Source: Rhodospirillales bacterium URHD0017
Lineage (GTDB): Bacteria; Pseudomonadota; Alphaproteobacteria; Reyranellales; Reyranellaceae
Direction of reading: 5' to 3'
Length of the DNA stretch: 64,000 nt
NCBI GenBank assembly: GCA_900110395.1
Contig: FODP01000016.1
Location: 1 to 64,000, forward strand
Made by a program: the position numbers and the translations under genes. Below, one piece after another: positions 35,684 through 44,942 of this stretch; position 1 is the first letter of the stretch, and each line of letters starts with the position of its first letter. The notes below the pieces were generated by a model that was not told the DNA's origin, did no database searches, and saw only the letters and a program-made list of their open reading frames with translations.

Positions 35684-36277
35684 ATGCCGAAAGCCTCTTT
35701 CCCGCCCTTGTCCGTCTCCAGGCCGTCGCTTCTTTCCAACCGATCGGACGCAGGGTTTCGCCGTCTGCTCTATGACCTGTTCTCGCTCGCGGCGATTCTC
35801 GAAATGGCCCGGAGGGAGTTCGCGAGGAGGATCGGCATTGCGCCATCGCAGTACAGCATGATCAGGCTCGTCGCCGAACGTCATCGACACGGTGGCATAA
35901 CGGTCACCGAGATCACCAACACTCTCCAAATGCACAATTCCTTCGTCGTTTTGCAGACGGGGTCGTTGGTCAAGAAAGGGATCCTGACGCGCACTCCAAA
36001 TCCACGAGACAAGCGTTCGGTTCTTTTGCGATTGTCGAAGAAGGGTGAGGAATTGGTCACGGCCACCGCCCCGGCGGCTGTGCTCGTGAACGACTTCTTT
36101 TTCGGTTGGATGGGCAAGAAGGACGTTGAACGCTTCTCGGCGACCGTCGCGAAGCTGGTTGAGCAAGGGCCGGCGGCGCTGGACACCTTGAGGTCGGCAC
36201 TCCGGTCGTCCGCCGGACGCCCGCGGAACATCAAGGATACCGCCAGACGGGTCTCCGACAAATCGGCCGGGATTTAG
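35684..36277 (+). CDS. MarR-family regulator
   Basis: 197 residues. A winged-helix core of MarR type: IGIAPSQYSMIRLVAERHRH, then ITVTEITNTLQMHNSFVVLQ (recognition helix), TGSLVKKGILTRTPNPRDKR and SVLLRLSKKGEELV with the D-x-R wing. The N-terminal and C-terminal tails are longer than usual. Divergent from the DUF2092/glycine-rich operon and a likely controller of it through the palindrome at 35575. Confidence 0.85.
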   Translation: MPKASFPPLSVSRPSLLSNRSDAGFRRLLYDLFSLAAILEMARREFARRIGIAPSQYSMIRLVAERHRHGGITVTEITNTLQMHNSFVVLQTGSLVKKGILTRTPNPRDKRSVLLRLSKKGEELVTATAPAAVLVNDFFFGWMGKKDVERFSATVAKLVEQGPAALDTLRSALRSSAGRPRNIKDTARRVSDKSAGI

Positions 36278-36354
36278 TCTCGGGATGGGATGAAGCCTGA
36301 ACGAACAGGCACACCCGCCCATGGTGCAGGCATCCGCTGCTTGAGCGGCAGCTG

Positions 36355-36720
36355 ATGTCCAACTCGATCAAACTGCTGGCAGTCACGAGGCCCTGTCGGC
36401 GGCTGCCGTGCCAGCCTTGGCGCAGACCCGGCCTGCCGCACTCCCGGAACTTCTGTGGACCTTCGCCGTGACTCCATATGCCTGGTTGATGGGCGTCAAC
36501 GGCAGCGCACGGCCAAAGGACACACGCTGGGCGTCAATGCCAACATCATCGACATACTCGGCACGACCGACACGTTGTTCGGCCCGATGGCCAACTTGGC
36601 GTCAACTACTCGCGGAACAATGGCCTCGACGCCATCAACGCCGTCTTCAATGGCCAATCGTTGGCGTGACGATAAAGTTCGGAGGGCATTTGCCGATCAA
36701 GTTCGTCGATGTGCCGTACA
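36355..36720 (+). pseudogene. decayed outer-membrane protein gene
   Basis: Reading in three shifting frames gives one coherent outline: MSNSIKLLAVT, then ALSAAAVPALAQTR (signal peptide), LLWTFAVTPYAWLMGVNGS, then RTAKGHTLGVNANIIDILGT and TDTLFGPMANL. At least two frameshifts (about 36385 and 36500) and loss of the C-terminal part are needed. The FxVTPYxWL pattern is common in alphaproteobacterial outer-membrane beta-barrel proteins. No intact copy is in this window. Confidence 0.55.
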
Positions 36721-36831
36721 AAGCCTCAATCCTGGAGCGTCGCCCCTGCCGCGCCTCCTCCGGGTAGAGTTGCGGTGTTTCCCCTTGCTTTGATTCCCTC
36801 TAGGGTCTCTCCCGCAGAGGAGGAGACCTCG

Positions 36832-38103
36832 ATGAACGTAATGGCAAAGCGGGCCGCGCCGGTGCGGCCGGATCTCGACCCCGAACTGAACAACCTCGCG
36901 ATGTCGAAGGAGGCGCAGCCCCTGTTCGACGCGGTGATGGCGCACATCGCCGAGAACGTGGCGCCGATATCCGACGAGTTCTTCCGCTTGGGCGAGGGCC
37001 GCAAGGACAATTGGAGCTGGGCGCCCGGCCAGCTCGAGCTCCTGGAGGTCGCCAAGAGCAAGGCCAAGGCTTCCGGTCTGTGGAACTTCTTCCTGCCGAC
37101 GTCGGAGATCGGTCGCGGCCTCACCAATCTCGATTACGCCTACATCGCCGCCGAACTCGGCAAGCAGCCGCTCGCGTCGGAGTCGCTCAACTGCTCGGCG
37201 CCGGATACCGGCAACATGGAGGTGCTGGAGAAGGTCGGCACGCACGAGCAGAAGGAGAAGTGGCTGAAGCCGCTGCTCAACGGCGAGATCCGCTCGGCCT
37301 ATGCCATGACCGAGCCCAACGTCGCCTCGTCGGACGCCAAGAACGTCGCCACGCGCGCCGAGCTCGACGGCGATGAGTGGGTCATCAATGGCGAGAAGTT
37401 CTACATCTCCGGCGCCGGCGATCCGCGCTGCAAGATCATGATCACCATGGTCAAGACCAGCCCTGACGCCTCACCGCAGTTCCAGCAGTCGCAGATCCTG
37501 GTGCCGATCGACACGCCCGGCGTGAAGATCCTGGGACCGATGTGTGTCTTCGGCCACGATCACGCGCCACGCGGCCACATGCACATCAAGTTCGAGAATG
37601 CCCGCGTGCCGAAGGAGAACATCCTGTTGGGCGAAGGTCGCGGCTTCGAGATTTCGCAGGTCCGTCTCGGCCCGGGCCGCATTCACCATTGCATGCGCTC
37701 GATCGGCGCCGCCGAGAAAGCGCTCGACCTGATGGTCAAGCGCGGCTCGACGCGGCAGGCATTCGGCAAGAACCTGATCGCGCTTGGCAAGAATCTCGAG
37801 ACGGTGTCGCGCGCGCGCATCGAGATCGAGGCCATGCGGCTGATGGTTCTGAAAGCCGCCAGGGCAATGGATGTGCTGGGCAACCGCGAAGCCCGCGTCT
37901 GGGTCAGCATGGTGAAGGCCATGGTGCCGGAGCGGGTGTGCCAGATCATCGACCAGGCCATCCAGATCCACGGCGCCGCCGGCATCTCGCAATGGACGCC
38001 GCTCGCCGAGATGTACGCTCAGCAGCGCACCCTGCGCCTGGCCGACGGTCCGGACGAGGTCCATCACATGGTGGTGGGCCGCGCCGAGCTCAGCCGGCAC
38101 TGA
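36832..38103 (+). CDS. acyl-CoA dehydrogenase
   Basis: 423 residues from ATG 36832 behind GAGGAGGAGA. FAD enzyme of the ACAD family, here of the type seen in long/medium-chain-like members: SAYAMTEPNVASSDAKNVAT (FAD/substrate loop near residue 165), EFYISGAGDPRC-like stretch, RVPKENILLGEGRGFEISQV, and LGPGRIHHCMRSIGAAEKAL. The C-terminal HGAAGISQWTPLAEMYAQQR segment with LRLADGPDEVHHMVV closes it. Electrons would go through ETF to the ETF-QO encoded at 11475. Substrate unknown. Confidence 0.92.
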   Translation: MNVMAKRAAPVRPDLDPELNNLAMSKEAQPLFDAVMAHIAENVAPISDEFFRLGEGRKDNWSWAPGQLELLEVAKSKAKASGLWNFFLPTSEIGRGLTNLDYAYIAAELGKQPLASESLNCSAPDTGNMEVLEKVGTHEQKEKWLKPLLNGEIRSAYAMTEPNVASSDAKNVATRAELDGDEWVINGEKFYISGAGDPRCKIMITMVKTSPDASPQFQQSQILVPIDTPGVKILGPMCVFGHDHAPRGHMHIKFENARVPKENILLGEGRGFEISQVRLGPGRIHHCMRSIGAAEKALDLMVKRGSTRQAFGKNLIALGKNLETVSRARIEIEAMRLMVLKAARAMDVLGNREARVWVSMVKAMVPERVCQIIDQAIQIHGAAGISQWTPLAEMYAQQRTLRLADGPDEVHHMVVGRAELSRH

Positions 38104-38112
38104 TCAGGCGGC

Positions 38113-38140
38113 GAAGGCGGCGGGCTACGCCGCCGCCTTC
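38113..38140. terminator. hairpin between acyl-CoA dehydrogenase and malate synthase genes
   Basis: GAAGGCGGCG (38113-38122) and CGCCGCCTTC (38131-38140) form a perfect 10-base stem with an 8-base loop. It lies between convergent genes and overlaps the last codons of the malate synthase gene. No T-run is present. Confidence 0.5.
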
Positions 38141-39741
38141 TCGTCGGCCAGGATGCGCTCATAGGCCGGCAGGGTCAGGAACTCCTCGAAGGTTGGCTGC
38201 TCGACCAGCTCGATCATGAGCTGGGCGGCGTCCTCGTAGCGGCCCTGGGCGAAAGCCTCCTCACCCATCGCCGCCTTCACCTTGTCGTTCTCCGCGCGCA
38301 CGATTTCGCGCACGAACTCCTTCGTGACCGGCCGGCCGTCCTGCAGGGCCTGGCCATGGCGCACCCACTGCCAGACCTGGGCGCGGCTGATCTCGGCGGT
38401 GGCAGCGTCCTCCATCAGATTGAACAGCGGCACGCAGCCGGTGCCACGCAGCCATGCCTCGACATAGCCGATACCGACAGCCACGTTCTGGCGCAGGCCG
38501 GCCTCGGTCTTGGTGCCTACCGGCACCACGATCAGGTCGTCGGCGCTGATATGGACATCCTGCCGCTTGCGGGCGATCTGGTTGGCGCCCTTCATGACCG
38601 CATCGAATTCCGCCTTGGCGATCGCCACCAGGCCGGGATGAGCGACCCAGGTGCCGTCATGGCCATCAGCCGCTTCGCGCTTCTTGTCGGCACGCACGCG
38701 CTCCATCGCCGCCTCGTTGGCAGCGGGGTCGTCCTTGATCGGGATCTGCGCCGCCATGCCGCCCATCGCGTGCACCTCGCGACGATGACAGGTCCTGATC
38801 AGGAGTTGGCTGTAGGAACGCAGGAAGTGGGCCGTCATGGTGACCTGCGCGCGGTCGGGCAGTACCGACCATTCCTGCTCGCGGAACTTCTTGATGAAGC
38901 TGAAGATGTAGTCCCAGCGCCCGCAGTTGAGACCGGCGGAGTGGTCGCGCAGCTCCCACAGGATCTCGTCCATCTCGAAGGTGGCGAGGATGGTCTCGAT
39001 CAGCACCGTGGCCTTGATCGACTTCTGCGGGATACCGAGCGCGTCCTGGGCGTGGACGAAGACGTCGTTCCACAGCCTTGCCTCGAGATGGCTCTCCATC
39101 TTGGGCAGGTAGAAGTAGGGACCGCTGCCGCGCGCCAGAAGCTCCTTCGCATTGTGGAAGAAGTAGAGCCCGAAATCGAACAGCGAGCCCGACATCGCCA
39201 CGCCGTCGACCGTCATGTGCTTCTCCGGCAGATGCCAGCCGCGTGGCCGCACGAAGAGCACGGCGGTCTGATCGTTCAGCCGGTAGTCGCGGCCGGTGTT
39301 CGGATCGGTGTAGTCGATCTCGCGGTGCACCGCGCTCGCCAGGTTGAACTGGCCGTCGACCATGTTGGTCCAGGAGGGCGTGCTGGCGTCCTCGAAGTCG
39401 GCCATGAATACGTTGGCGCCGCAGTTCAGGGCATTGATGATCATCTTGCGGTCGACCGGCCCGGTGATCTCGACGCGGCGGTCGAGGATGTCCTGCGGCA
39501 AGGGCGCCACGGTCCAGTCGCCCTCCCGGATTTTCACCGTCTCCGGCAGGAAATCCGGCTTCTCCCCGGCATCCAGCCGCTTCTGGCGCTCTCCACGGGC
39601 TGCCAGCAAGTCCTCCCGACGTGGATTGAAACGGCGCTGCAGGTCGGCGACGAAGGCCACTGCCTCCTTGGTAAGCACTTTCTCGAAATCAGGATTGACG
39701 ACGCCGTCGATTGAAACGCCCTCGGGAAGATCCAACGCCAC
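38125..39741 (-). CDS. aceB: malate synthase A
   Basis: 538 residues from GTG 39741, which has a GAGGGA site nine bases upstream; GTG 39750 would abut that site. It condenses glyoxylate and acetyl-CoA to malate. Family marks: FMADFEDASTPSWTNMVDGQ, RPRGWHLPEKHM with the catalytic Arg, LPKMESHLEARLWNDVF, ATVLIETILATFEMDEILWE, LNCGRWDYIFSFIK and the C-terminal DxxE region. Length matches isoform A. No isocitrate lyase is nearby, so glyoxylate may come from elsewhere (for example C2 acids or oxalate-related routes). Confidence 0.95.
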   Translation of the reverse strand: MALDLPEGVSIDGVVNPDFEKVLTKEAVAFVADLQRRFNPRREDLLAARGERQKRLDAGEKPDFLPETVKIREGDWTVAPLPQDILDRRVEITGPVDRKMIINALNCGANVFMADFEDASTPSWTNMVDGQFNLASAVHREIDYTDPNTGRDYRLNDQTAVLFVRPRGWHLPEKHMTVDGVAMSGSLFDFGLYFFHNAKELLARGSGPYFYLPKMESHLEARLWNDVFVHAQDALGIPQKSIKATVLIETILATFEMDEILWELRDHSAGLNCGRWDYIFSFIKKFREQEWSVLPDRAQVTMTAHFLRSYSQLLIRTCHRREVHAMGGMAAQIPIKDDPAANEAAMERVRADKKREAADGHDGTWVAHPGLVAIAKAEFDAVMKGANQIARKRQDVHISADDLIVVPVGTKTEAGLRQNVAVGIGYVEAWLRGTGCVPLFNLMEDAATAEISRAQVWQWVRHGQALQDGRPVTKEFVREIVRAENDKVKAAMGEEAFAQGRYEDAAQLMIELVEQPTFEEFLTLPAYERILADEKAAA

Positions 39742-39833
39742 TATATGCACTCCCTCAAAATCCGTTAGTTTGGTCGCAGGGGAGCGCGATATACGGCCTT
39801 GAGAGCACTTGGGGCAAGGCGCTACGACAACGC

Positions 39834-41021
39834 ATGGATGCCGCTTTCGTCGTTGAATGGCTCAATCTGGTGCTGCGCTGGGCCCACATGATCGTGGGCA
39901 TCGCCTGGATCGGCGCCTCCTTCTATTTCATCTGGCTGGACAACCACCTCCATCCGCCGCTCGATCCGGCCGACGCCGCCAAGGGGATCGGCGGCGAGGT
40001 CTGGGCGGTCCATGGCGGCGGCTTCTACACCGCCAAGAAATTCGCACTCGCACCCGAGAAGCTTCCGCCCGAGCTGCACTGGTTCAAGTGGGAGGCCTAC
40101 ACCACCCTGATCACGGGCTTCTTCCTGCTGTGCCTGGTCTACTACTACGGCGCGGAAGTGGCGCTGATCGATCCGTCGGTGGTGCCGCTCACCAAGCTCG
40201 AAGCCATCGCCATCGGCCTCGGCTTCCTGGTGCTGGGCTGGCTGGTCTACGACTGGCTCTGCCGCTCGGCCTTCGGCGAGGACGATGCCATCCTGGGCGG
40301 CCTCCTCATGGTCTATTGCGCCGTATCGGCGTGGGCGCTCTGCCAACTGTTCTCGGGCCGCGGCGCCTACATCCATTTCGGCGCGATGCTCGGCACCATC
40401 ATGGTGCTCAATGTCTATTTCGTCATCATCCCGGGCCAGCGCGAGCTGGTGAAGGCCAAGGAGGAAGGCCGCATACCCGACCCGAAGTACGGGCTGATGG
40501 GCCGCCAGCGCTCGGTCCACAACACCTATTTCACGCTGCCCGTGCTGTTCACCATGATCAGCAACCATTACGCGGGGCTCTACGGGCACAAGTGGAACTG
40601 GGTCCTGCTGATCCTGATCTCGGTGTCAGGCGCTCTGGTGCGCGTGTGGTTCGTCCAGCGTCACAAAGGCAACCAGAACCCCCTGGTTCTGGCCTCCGGT
40701 CTGGTCGTGCTGGCGATCACCGCCCTCGTGTCCCTGCCGCGGCCCGAGGCCGACATCGGCCCGCCCGCCTCCTTCGCCGAGGTCCAGCCTATCTTCAAGG
40801 AACGCTGCCAGTCCTGCCATGCCACAAAACCCACGCAGGAGGGCTTCGCAGCCCCGCCCAAGGGCGTCGTTCTCGAAACGCCTGCGGAAATCCGGGCCCG
40901 GGCGGCGATGATCAACCAGCAGGTGTGGGTCACCCGGGTCATGCCGCCCGGCAACCTCACCAACATGACCGATGCCGAGCGACGCCTGATTGCGCGCTGG
41001 TTCAAGGGCGGCGCAGAATAG
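39834..41021 (+). CDS. puuD: urate hydroxylase PuuD, membrane-bound with C-terminal cytochrome c
   Basis: 395 residues from ATG 39834. About eight membrane helices: the first at residues 8-30 (LVLRWAHMIVGIAWIGASFYFIW), then LITGFFLLCLVYYYG, IAIGLGFLVLGWLVYDWLCR and others. This is the urate hydroxylase domain. At the C-terminus a cytochrome c domain has the heme site CQSCH near residue 325 and the later Met in RVMPPGNLTNMT. In known PuuD it oxidises urate to 5-hydroxyisourate and passes electrons onward. The HIU hydrolase and decarboxylase partners are not in view. Confidence 0.93.
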   Translation: MDAAFVVEWLNLVLRWAHMIVGIAWIGASFYFIWLDNHLHPPLDPADAAKGIGGEVWAVHGGGFYTAKKFALAPEKLPPELHWFKWEAYTTLITGFFLLCLVYYYGAEVALIDPSVVPLTKLEAIAIGLGFLVLGWLVYDWLCRSAFGEDDAILGGLLMVYCAVSAWALCQLFSGRGAYIHFGAMLGTIMVLNVYFVIIPGQRELVKAKEEGRIPDPKYGLMGRQRSVHNTYFTLPVLFTMISNHYAGLYGHKWNWVLLILISVSGALVRVWFVQRHKGNQNPLVLASGLVVLAITALVSLPRPEADIGPPASFAEVQPIFKERCQSCHATKPTQEGFAAPPKGVVLETPAEIRARAAMINQQVWVTRVMPPGNLTNMTDAERRLIARWFKGGAE

Positions 41022-41026
41022 CGGCC

Positions 41027-41485
41027 ATGATGGCTCGCTCGGGACGGATGCCGTGGCGCCGGCTGCTGACGGCGGCATTGGCGGCAGTCGCGATCTTTCT
41101 CTACTGGACGCATGTCACCGAGCGCGGACAGCGAGAGCTCATGCGCAGCCCCGCCGCCGCCGATGCGAGCACACCGGTTCAGGGGGCCGGTTGGGGTGCC
41201 GGCGTCGGCTTTGCCGACCAGCGCCGGCTCGAAGAGCATTTCGAGAAGCACGGCGCCGAGTTCGGCCGCGTCACCAAGCAGGACTACCTGCGCCAGGCCC
41301 AGCTCCTGCGCGATGCGAAGGTCGGCGGCCCCGTGCTCGAAGCTGTTCGACGCGACGGCGTCGTCACGCGCTATGACCAGCAGACAGGCGCTTTCATCGC
41401 CTTCAATGCCAACGGCGTCATCCGCACCTTCTTCAAGCCCAACGACGGCGAGCGCTATTGGCGCCGCCAGGCGGAGCGCGGCGAA
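41027..41485 (+). CDS. membrane-anchored or secreted protein with an RNase-toxin-like C-terminal module
   Basis: 153 residues from ATG 41027 (41030 also possible). A basic start, then one hydrophobic segment (LLTAALAAVAIFLYWTHV, about residues 11-28), then a polar linker. The last 95 residues have a recurring pattern: LEEHFEKHGAEFG, VTKQDYLRQAQLL, VLEAVRRDGVVTRYDQQTGA and GVIRTFFKPNDGERYW. I associate this with C-terminal nuclease modules of polymorphic toxins (BECR-like fold), from memory. The candidate catalytic set is the His of EEHF/KHG and the Arg, Tyr and Lys of TRYD/FFKP. It overlaps the next gene by four bases (ATGA), as toxin-immunity pairs often do. Confidence 0.6.
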
Positions 41486-41862
41486 TGAAGCCACCGCCGC
41501 CGCCCGGCCCTCCCGACGTCGCCGACCTGCGCGAGCTCGTAGACCAGTGGGTCGAATTCACCGACGACCTGGCCAAAGGCTACAACTTCGACCTCGACAA
41601 CTGGCTGAACGACGTCGACGTGCGCGAATTGATCCTCGAGGCTCTGCCGATGTTCAGCAGCGAGGAAATGGGCGAGCACGCCCTGAAACTCGACCAGGCC
41701 GACAAGGCGTTCCTGTCGGCGACCCGAGATTTCAAGAAGTGCGTCTGGGGCAAGGGTACGGCCCGGAAGGAGAAATGGACGGCGCAGAAGAACTGGTGGT
41801 ACTTCCGCACGCCGCTCAGCTCCAACGGCCAGCTCGAGGACGAGCTCGCGACAATTCGCTAA
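41485..41862 (+). CDS. small acidic protein, putative immunity partner of the preceding toxin-like gene
   Basis: 125 residues, start ATG 41485 inside the preceding stop. After a proline-rich leader it is strongly acidic and helical: DVADLRELVDQWVEFTDDLA, then NFDLDNWLNDVDVRELILEA and LPMFSSEEMGEHALKLDQAD, with an aromatic patch EKWTAQKNWWYFRT near residue 105. No signal peptide or membrane segment is seen, so it is cytoplasmic. Acidic one-domain proteins paired and overlapping with nuclease-like genes are typically inhibitors; that role is inference. The family is not recognised otherwise. Confidence 0.55.
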   Translation: MKPPPPPGPPDVADLRELVDQWVEFTDDLAKGYNFDLDNWLNDVDVRELILEALPMFSSEEMGEHALKLDQADKAFLSATRDFKKCVWGKGTARKEKWTAQKNWWYFRTPLSSNGQLEDELATIR

Positions 41863-41871
41863 GCAGAGCTG

Positions 41872-42642
41872 ATGATCGAACCAAAAATCCTGATCGCGAC
41901 CACGCCGCCGGTCACCACGATCGTCATCAATCGCCCGCAAGCGAAGAACGCCCTCGACAACGAGGCGGCTCACGCCCTGGCCGCGGCGCTGAAGGCCTTC
42001 GAGGCCGACCCCGATGCCCGCGTCGCGGTGCTGACCGGGGCGGGCGGCGCCTTCTGCGCCGGCGCCGATCTCAAGGAGCTGGGGTCGGGCACCGATTACT
42101 TTCCGTGGGCGGGCAGCGATGATGGTCCCTTGCGCGCACCGCTTGGCAAGCCAGTGATTGCCGCCATCGAAGGACACGCCTGCGCCGGCGGACTGGGCGT
42201 GGCGCTGTTCTGCGACATCCGCATCGTCGACGAAACGGCGGTCTTCGGCGTGTTCTCGCGCCGCTGGGGCGTGCCGATGAGCGACGGCACGACCGTGCGT
42301 CTGCCGCGCATCGTCGGCCAGGGACGTGCGCTCGACATGCTGCTGACCGGCCGCGCCGTCGGCGCCGACGAGGCGATCGCCATCGGACTCGCCACCCGCA
42401 AGGTGGCGCGCGGCACGACGCGAGAGGAGGCCGAGGCGCTGGCCCAGCAGATCGCCGGCTTCCCGCCGATCGCCATGGCATCGGACCGGCAGTCGGCCTA
42501 CGAGAGCTTCGATCGCGATCAGGCTTCCGCCGTGCGGCGGGAAATGGAATTGTCGCTGGCGGCGCGTCGACAGGAATCGCAGAAAGGCGCGGCGCGCTTC
42601 GCCACGGGTGAAGGCCGGCACGGAAAGTTCGAGAGGCGTTGA
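41872..42642 (+). CDS. enoyl-CoA hydratase/isomerase family protein
   Basis: 256 residues, crotonase fold. Oxyanion-hole motifs: VLTGAGGAFCAGADLKELGS (about 53-72) and AIEGHACAGGLGVALFCDI (about 100-118), followed by AVFGVFSRRWGVPMSDGTTV. The family usually has a Glu in the second motif region; here the GRRWGVPMSDG form is seen in a branch with unassigned substrates. Gene end and the next ATG abut with no gap, so it is co-expressed with an MDR oxidoreductase. Confidence 0.9.
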   Translation: MIEPKILIATTPPVTTIVINRPQAKNALDNEAAHALAAALKAFEADPDARVAVLTGAGGAFCAGADLKELGSGTDYFPWAGSDDGPLRAPLGKPVIAAIEGHACAGGLGVALFCDIRIVDETAVFGVFSRRWGVPMSDGTTVRLPRIVGQGRALDMLLTGRAVGADEAIAIGLATRKVARGTTREEAEALAQQIAGFPPIAMASDRQSAYESFDRDQASAVRREMELSLAARRQESQKGAARFATGEGRHGKFERR

Positions 42643-43665
42643 ATGCGGGCGTTGGTTTGCGAGGCTTACGGGCCGATCGAAAGTCTCAAGATCGCCGACG
42701 TGCCGGTGCCGGAGCCCAAGGCTGGCGAAGTGCTGTTGCGGGTCGGTGCAGCCGGCGTGAGCTTTGCCGCCATGCTGGGTGTGCAGGGCAAGCATCAGAA
42801 CAAGCCGGCCCTGCCCTACGTGCCGGGCAACGAAATGGCCGGCCATGTCGTCAAGCTCGGCTCGGGCGTCACCAACCTTACTGTCGGCCTGCGCGTCGCC
42901 ACCGGCGTCAGCCAGGGTGCCTTTGCCGAATACGCGGTGGCGACTGCAGCGAACGTCGTGCCGATCCCCGAGACCATGCCCTACGCGCAGGCAACCAACT
43001 TTCCGACGCTCTATCCGACGGCCTACGGCGCCCTGAAGTGGAAGGCCAACATGCAGCCGGGCGAGGTATTGCTGGTGCATGGCGCTGGCGGCGGCTCGGG
43101 TCTGACCGCAATCGAAGTCGGCAAGGCGATGGGTGCCATCGTCATTGCCTCTGCCGGCGGCGCCGACAAGCTCGCCGCCGCCCGCGAAGCCGGCGCCGAT
43201 CACCTGATCGACTATCGCTCGGAAGACCTGCGCGGCCGCGTGCTCGAGCTGACCGGCGGCCGCGGCGCCGACGTCATCTACGATCCGGTCGGCGGATCGG
43301 CTTTCGACCTCTCGCTGCGCTGCGTGGCGCCGGAGGGACGATTGATCCCGATGGGCTTCGCCAGCGGTACCATCCCGCAGATCCCGGCCAACATCCTGTT
43401 GGTCAAGAATGTGACAGTGATCGGCTTCTACTACGGCTACTACACGGGCTGGGGAGGCCGCGGCGAGCCGACGGCGAAAGACGCTGCCTCGCTGGCCGAA
43501 CGCCGGGCCATGGTGGCGGCGGCGCAGGCCGAGCTGATGCGTTGGTTCACCGAGGACAAGCTCAAGGCGACGATTGCCGCGACCTTCGACCTCGCTGACT
43601 GGGTGCAGGCCTTCAGGCTGATTGAGGAACGCACCGTCGTTGGCAAGGCCGTTCTTGTACCCTGA
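42643..43665 (+). CDS. NADPH:quinone reductase-like MDR oxidoreductase
   Basis: 340 residues, zinc-free medium-chain dehydrogenase/reductase. Visible: GNEMAGHVVKLGSGVTNLTVG, the NADPH-binding HGAGGGSGLTAIEVGKAMGA near residue 147, LTGGRGADVIYDPVGGSAF and the C-terminal GKAVLVP. No zinc cysteines are seen, as in quinone or enoyl reductase-type members. Begins directly after the crotonase stop; likely part of the same catabolic unit. Substrate unknown. Confidence 0.9.
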   Translation: MRALVCEAYGPIESLKIADVPVPEPKAGEVLLRVGAAGVSFAAMLGVQGKHQNKPALPYVPGNEMAGHVVKLGSGVTNLTVGLRVATGVSQGAFAEYAVATAANVVPIPETMPYAQATNFPTLYPTAYGALKWKANMQPGEVLLVHGAGGGSGLTAIEVGKAMGAIVIASAGGADKLAAAREAGADHLIDYRSEDLRGRVLELTGGRGADVIYDPVGGSAFDLSLRCVAPEGRLIPMGFASGTIPQIPANILLVKNVTVIGFYYGYYTGWGGRGEPTAKDAASLAERRAMVAAAQAELMRWFTEDKLKATIAATFDLADWVQAFRLIEERTVVGKAVLVP

Positions 43666-43682
43666 GGGGAGAGCTTCTCCCC
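43666..43682 (+). terminator. hairpin after the MDR gene
   Basis: GGGGAGA (43666-43672) and TCTCCCC (43676-43682) with a GCT loop form a 7-base stem immediately after the stop codon. No T-run follows. Possible terminator. Confidence 0.45.
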
Positions 43683-43731
43683 CCAGGTGGGAGACTTGTT
43701 TGCGAATGACTTTCCGGCATAGTTCCAACGC

Positions 43732-44118
43732 ATGCCGGTGCAGTGGACCGTGTCCCACCCGACGCGCCTGGTGATCGCAGTCGCCAGGGGCAACCTCCGC
43801 CTTCTTGACATCGAGCACTATCTCGACGGCGTCATCACGGCGGATGCCCTGGCGTACCGCAAGGTCTTCGACATGACGCAGGCGACGCCCAATCTCAGCG
43901 ATGGTGACTTGATGGCGCTGGGCGCGCGCATCCGCGCCTACATCGTGCTGGGCCAGATCGGCCCGTTGGCCATCGTCGCCACGACCGAGAAGAGCTACGA
44001 GCAGGCCCGCATGTTCGCTGCCCTCGCCGAGGCCAATCGGCCGATCAAGATCTTCCGCGAACTCCACCTGGCGCGGCAGTGGCTGGATGCGCAGCCGGAG
44101 CCCCAGCGCAAATCCTGA
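43732..44118 (+). CDS. STAS/SpoIIAA-like small protein
   Basis: 128 residues with alternating strands and helices: MPVQWTVSHPTRLVIAVARG, then DIEHYLDGVITADALAYRKV and FDMTQATPNLSDGDLMALGA, then VLGQIGPLAIVATTEKSYEQ and a C-terminal helix (ARMFAALAEANRPIKIFREL). This pattern fits the STAS/SpoIIAA-like fold found in many alphaproteobacterial hypothetical proteins. Function unknown. It stands alone on the plus strand, convergent with the PhyH gene. Confidence 0.6.
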   Translation: MPVQWTVSHPTRLVIAVARGNLRLLDIEHYLDGVITADALAYRKVFDMTQATPNLSDGDLMALGARIRAYIVLGQIGPLAIVATTEKSYEQARMFAALAEANRPIKIFRELHLARQWLDAQPEPQRKS

Positions 44119-44136
44119 GGTCCCCAGGTCCCGAGG

Positions 44137-44942
44137 TCAAAGGACCTTGGGAAACATCGCACATTCGAGCTTGTCGCCGGGCTTGAGCCCGTGCCCTTCG
44201 AGGGGCGGCGAGACCTGGCCGAGGCGTGCGACGTAGCGCGCATCGTCGCCACACCAGCGCGTGGCCCAGGCGCGGCGCCGGCGCGTGGCCGAGAGGTTGC
44301 CCGATGCCCCGTGCAGCGTGAGCGCATGAAAGGCGATGACATCGCCCGGCGCCATGTCCCAGGCGAGGAACTCGTGGCGCTCGCGCTCGGCATCGAGATC
44401 GGGCAGCGGCTCGAAGCGTGGATCGGCGACCGCCAGGTCGACGCCGCCCTGCCGGAAGAATTTCGGCTGGAACCAGCGGCCCCAGCGATGCGAGCCCTTT
44501 ACGTATTCCACGCACGTCGCGCGATCGACCGGATCGAGCGGCAGCCACAGCGAGATGACCTGCTCGCCGTCGATCGGATAGTAGGGTTGGTCGTGATGCC
44601 AGGGCGTGCGTTCGCGCGTGCCCGGCTCCTTCACGAGAAGGTGATCGTGATAGTAGACGACCTCGCGCGAGCCCATGAGCCGGGCGGCGATCTCGCGCGC
44701 CGGCGAGCGATACACGAAATCACGGGCCCCGGCATGGCGCTGCCAGAGCTGGAAATCGACGAAGAAGAGTCCCGGCGCACCCTGCGGCGTGTTGAGCCGG
44801 ACCATGGGGCCTGGGCTTGCCATGTCGGCATCGACCGCTTCGCGCAGGCGCTCGATCCAGTCGAGTGCGAAGGCGCTGCGCAGGCAGATCGCACCGTCGG
44901 CGCCGTAGCGCGCGACTTCCTCGTCGGTCGGCAGGTTCGCCA

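Noticed and set aside
41455..44067. 870-codon open frame on the minus strand
   Set aside because: It runs antisense through four well-supported plus-strand genes (immunity-like, crotonase, MDR, STAS-like) and has no recognisable domain. High GC makes such antisense frames open.
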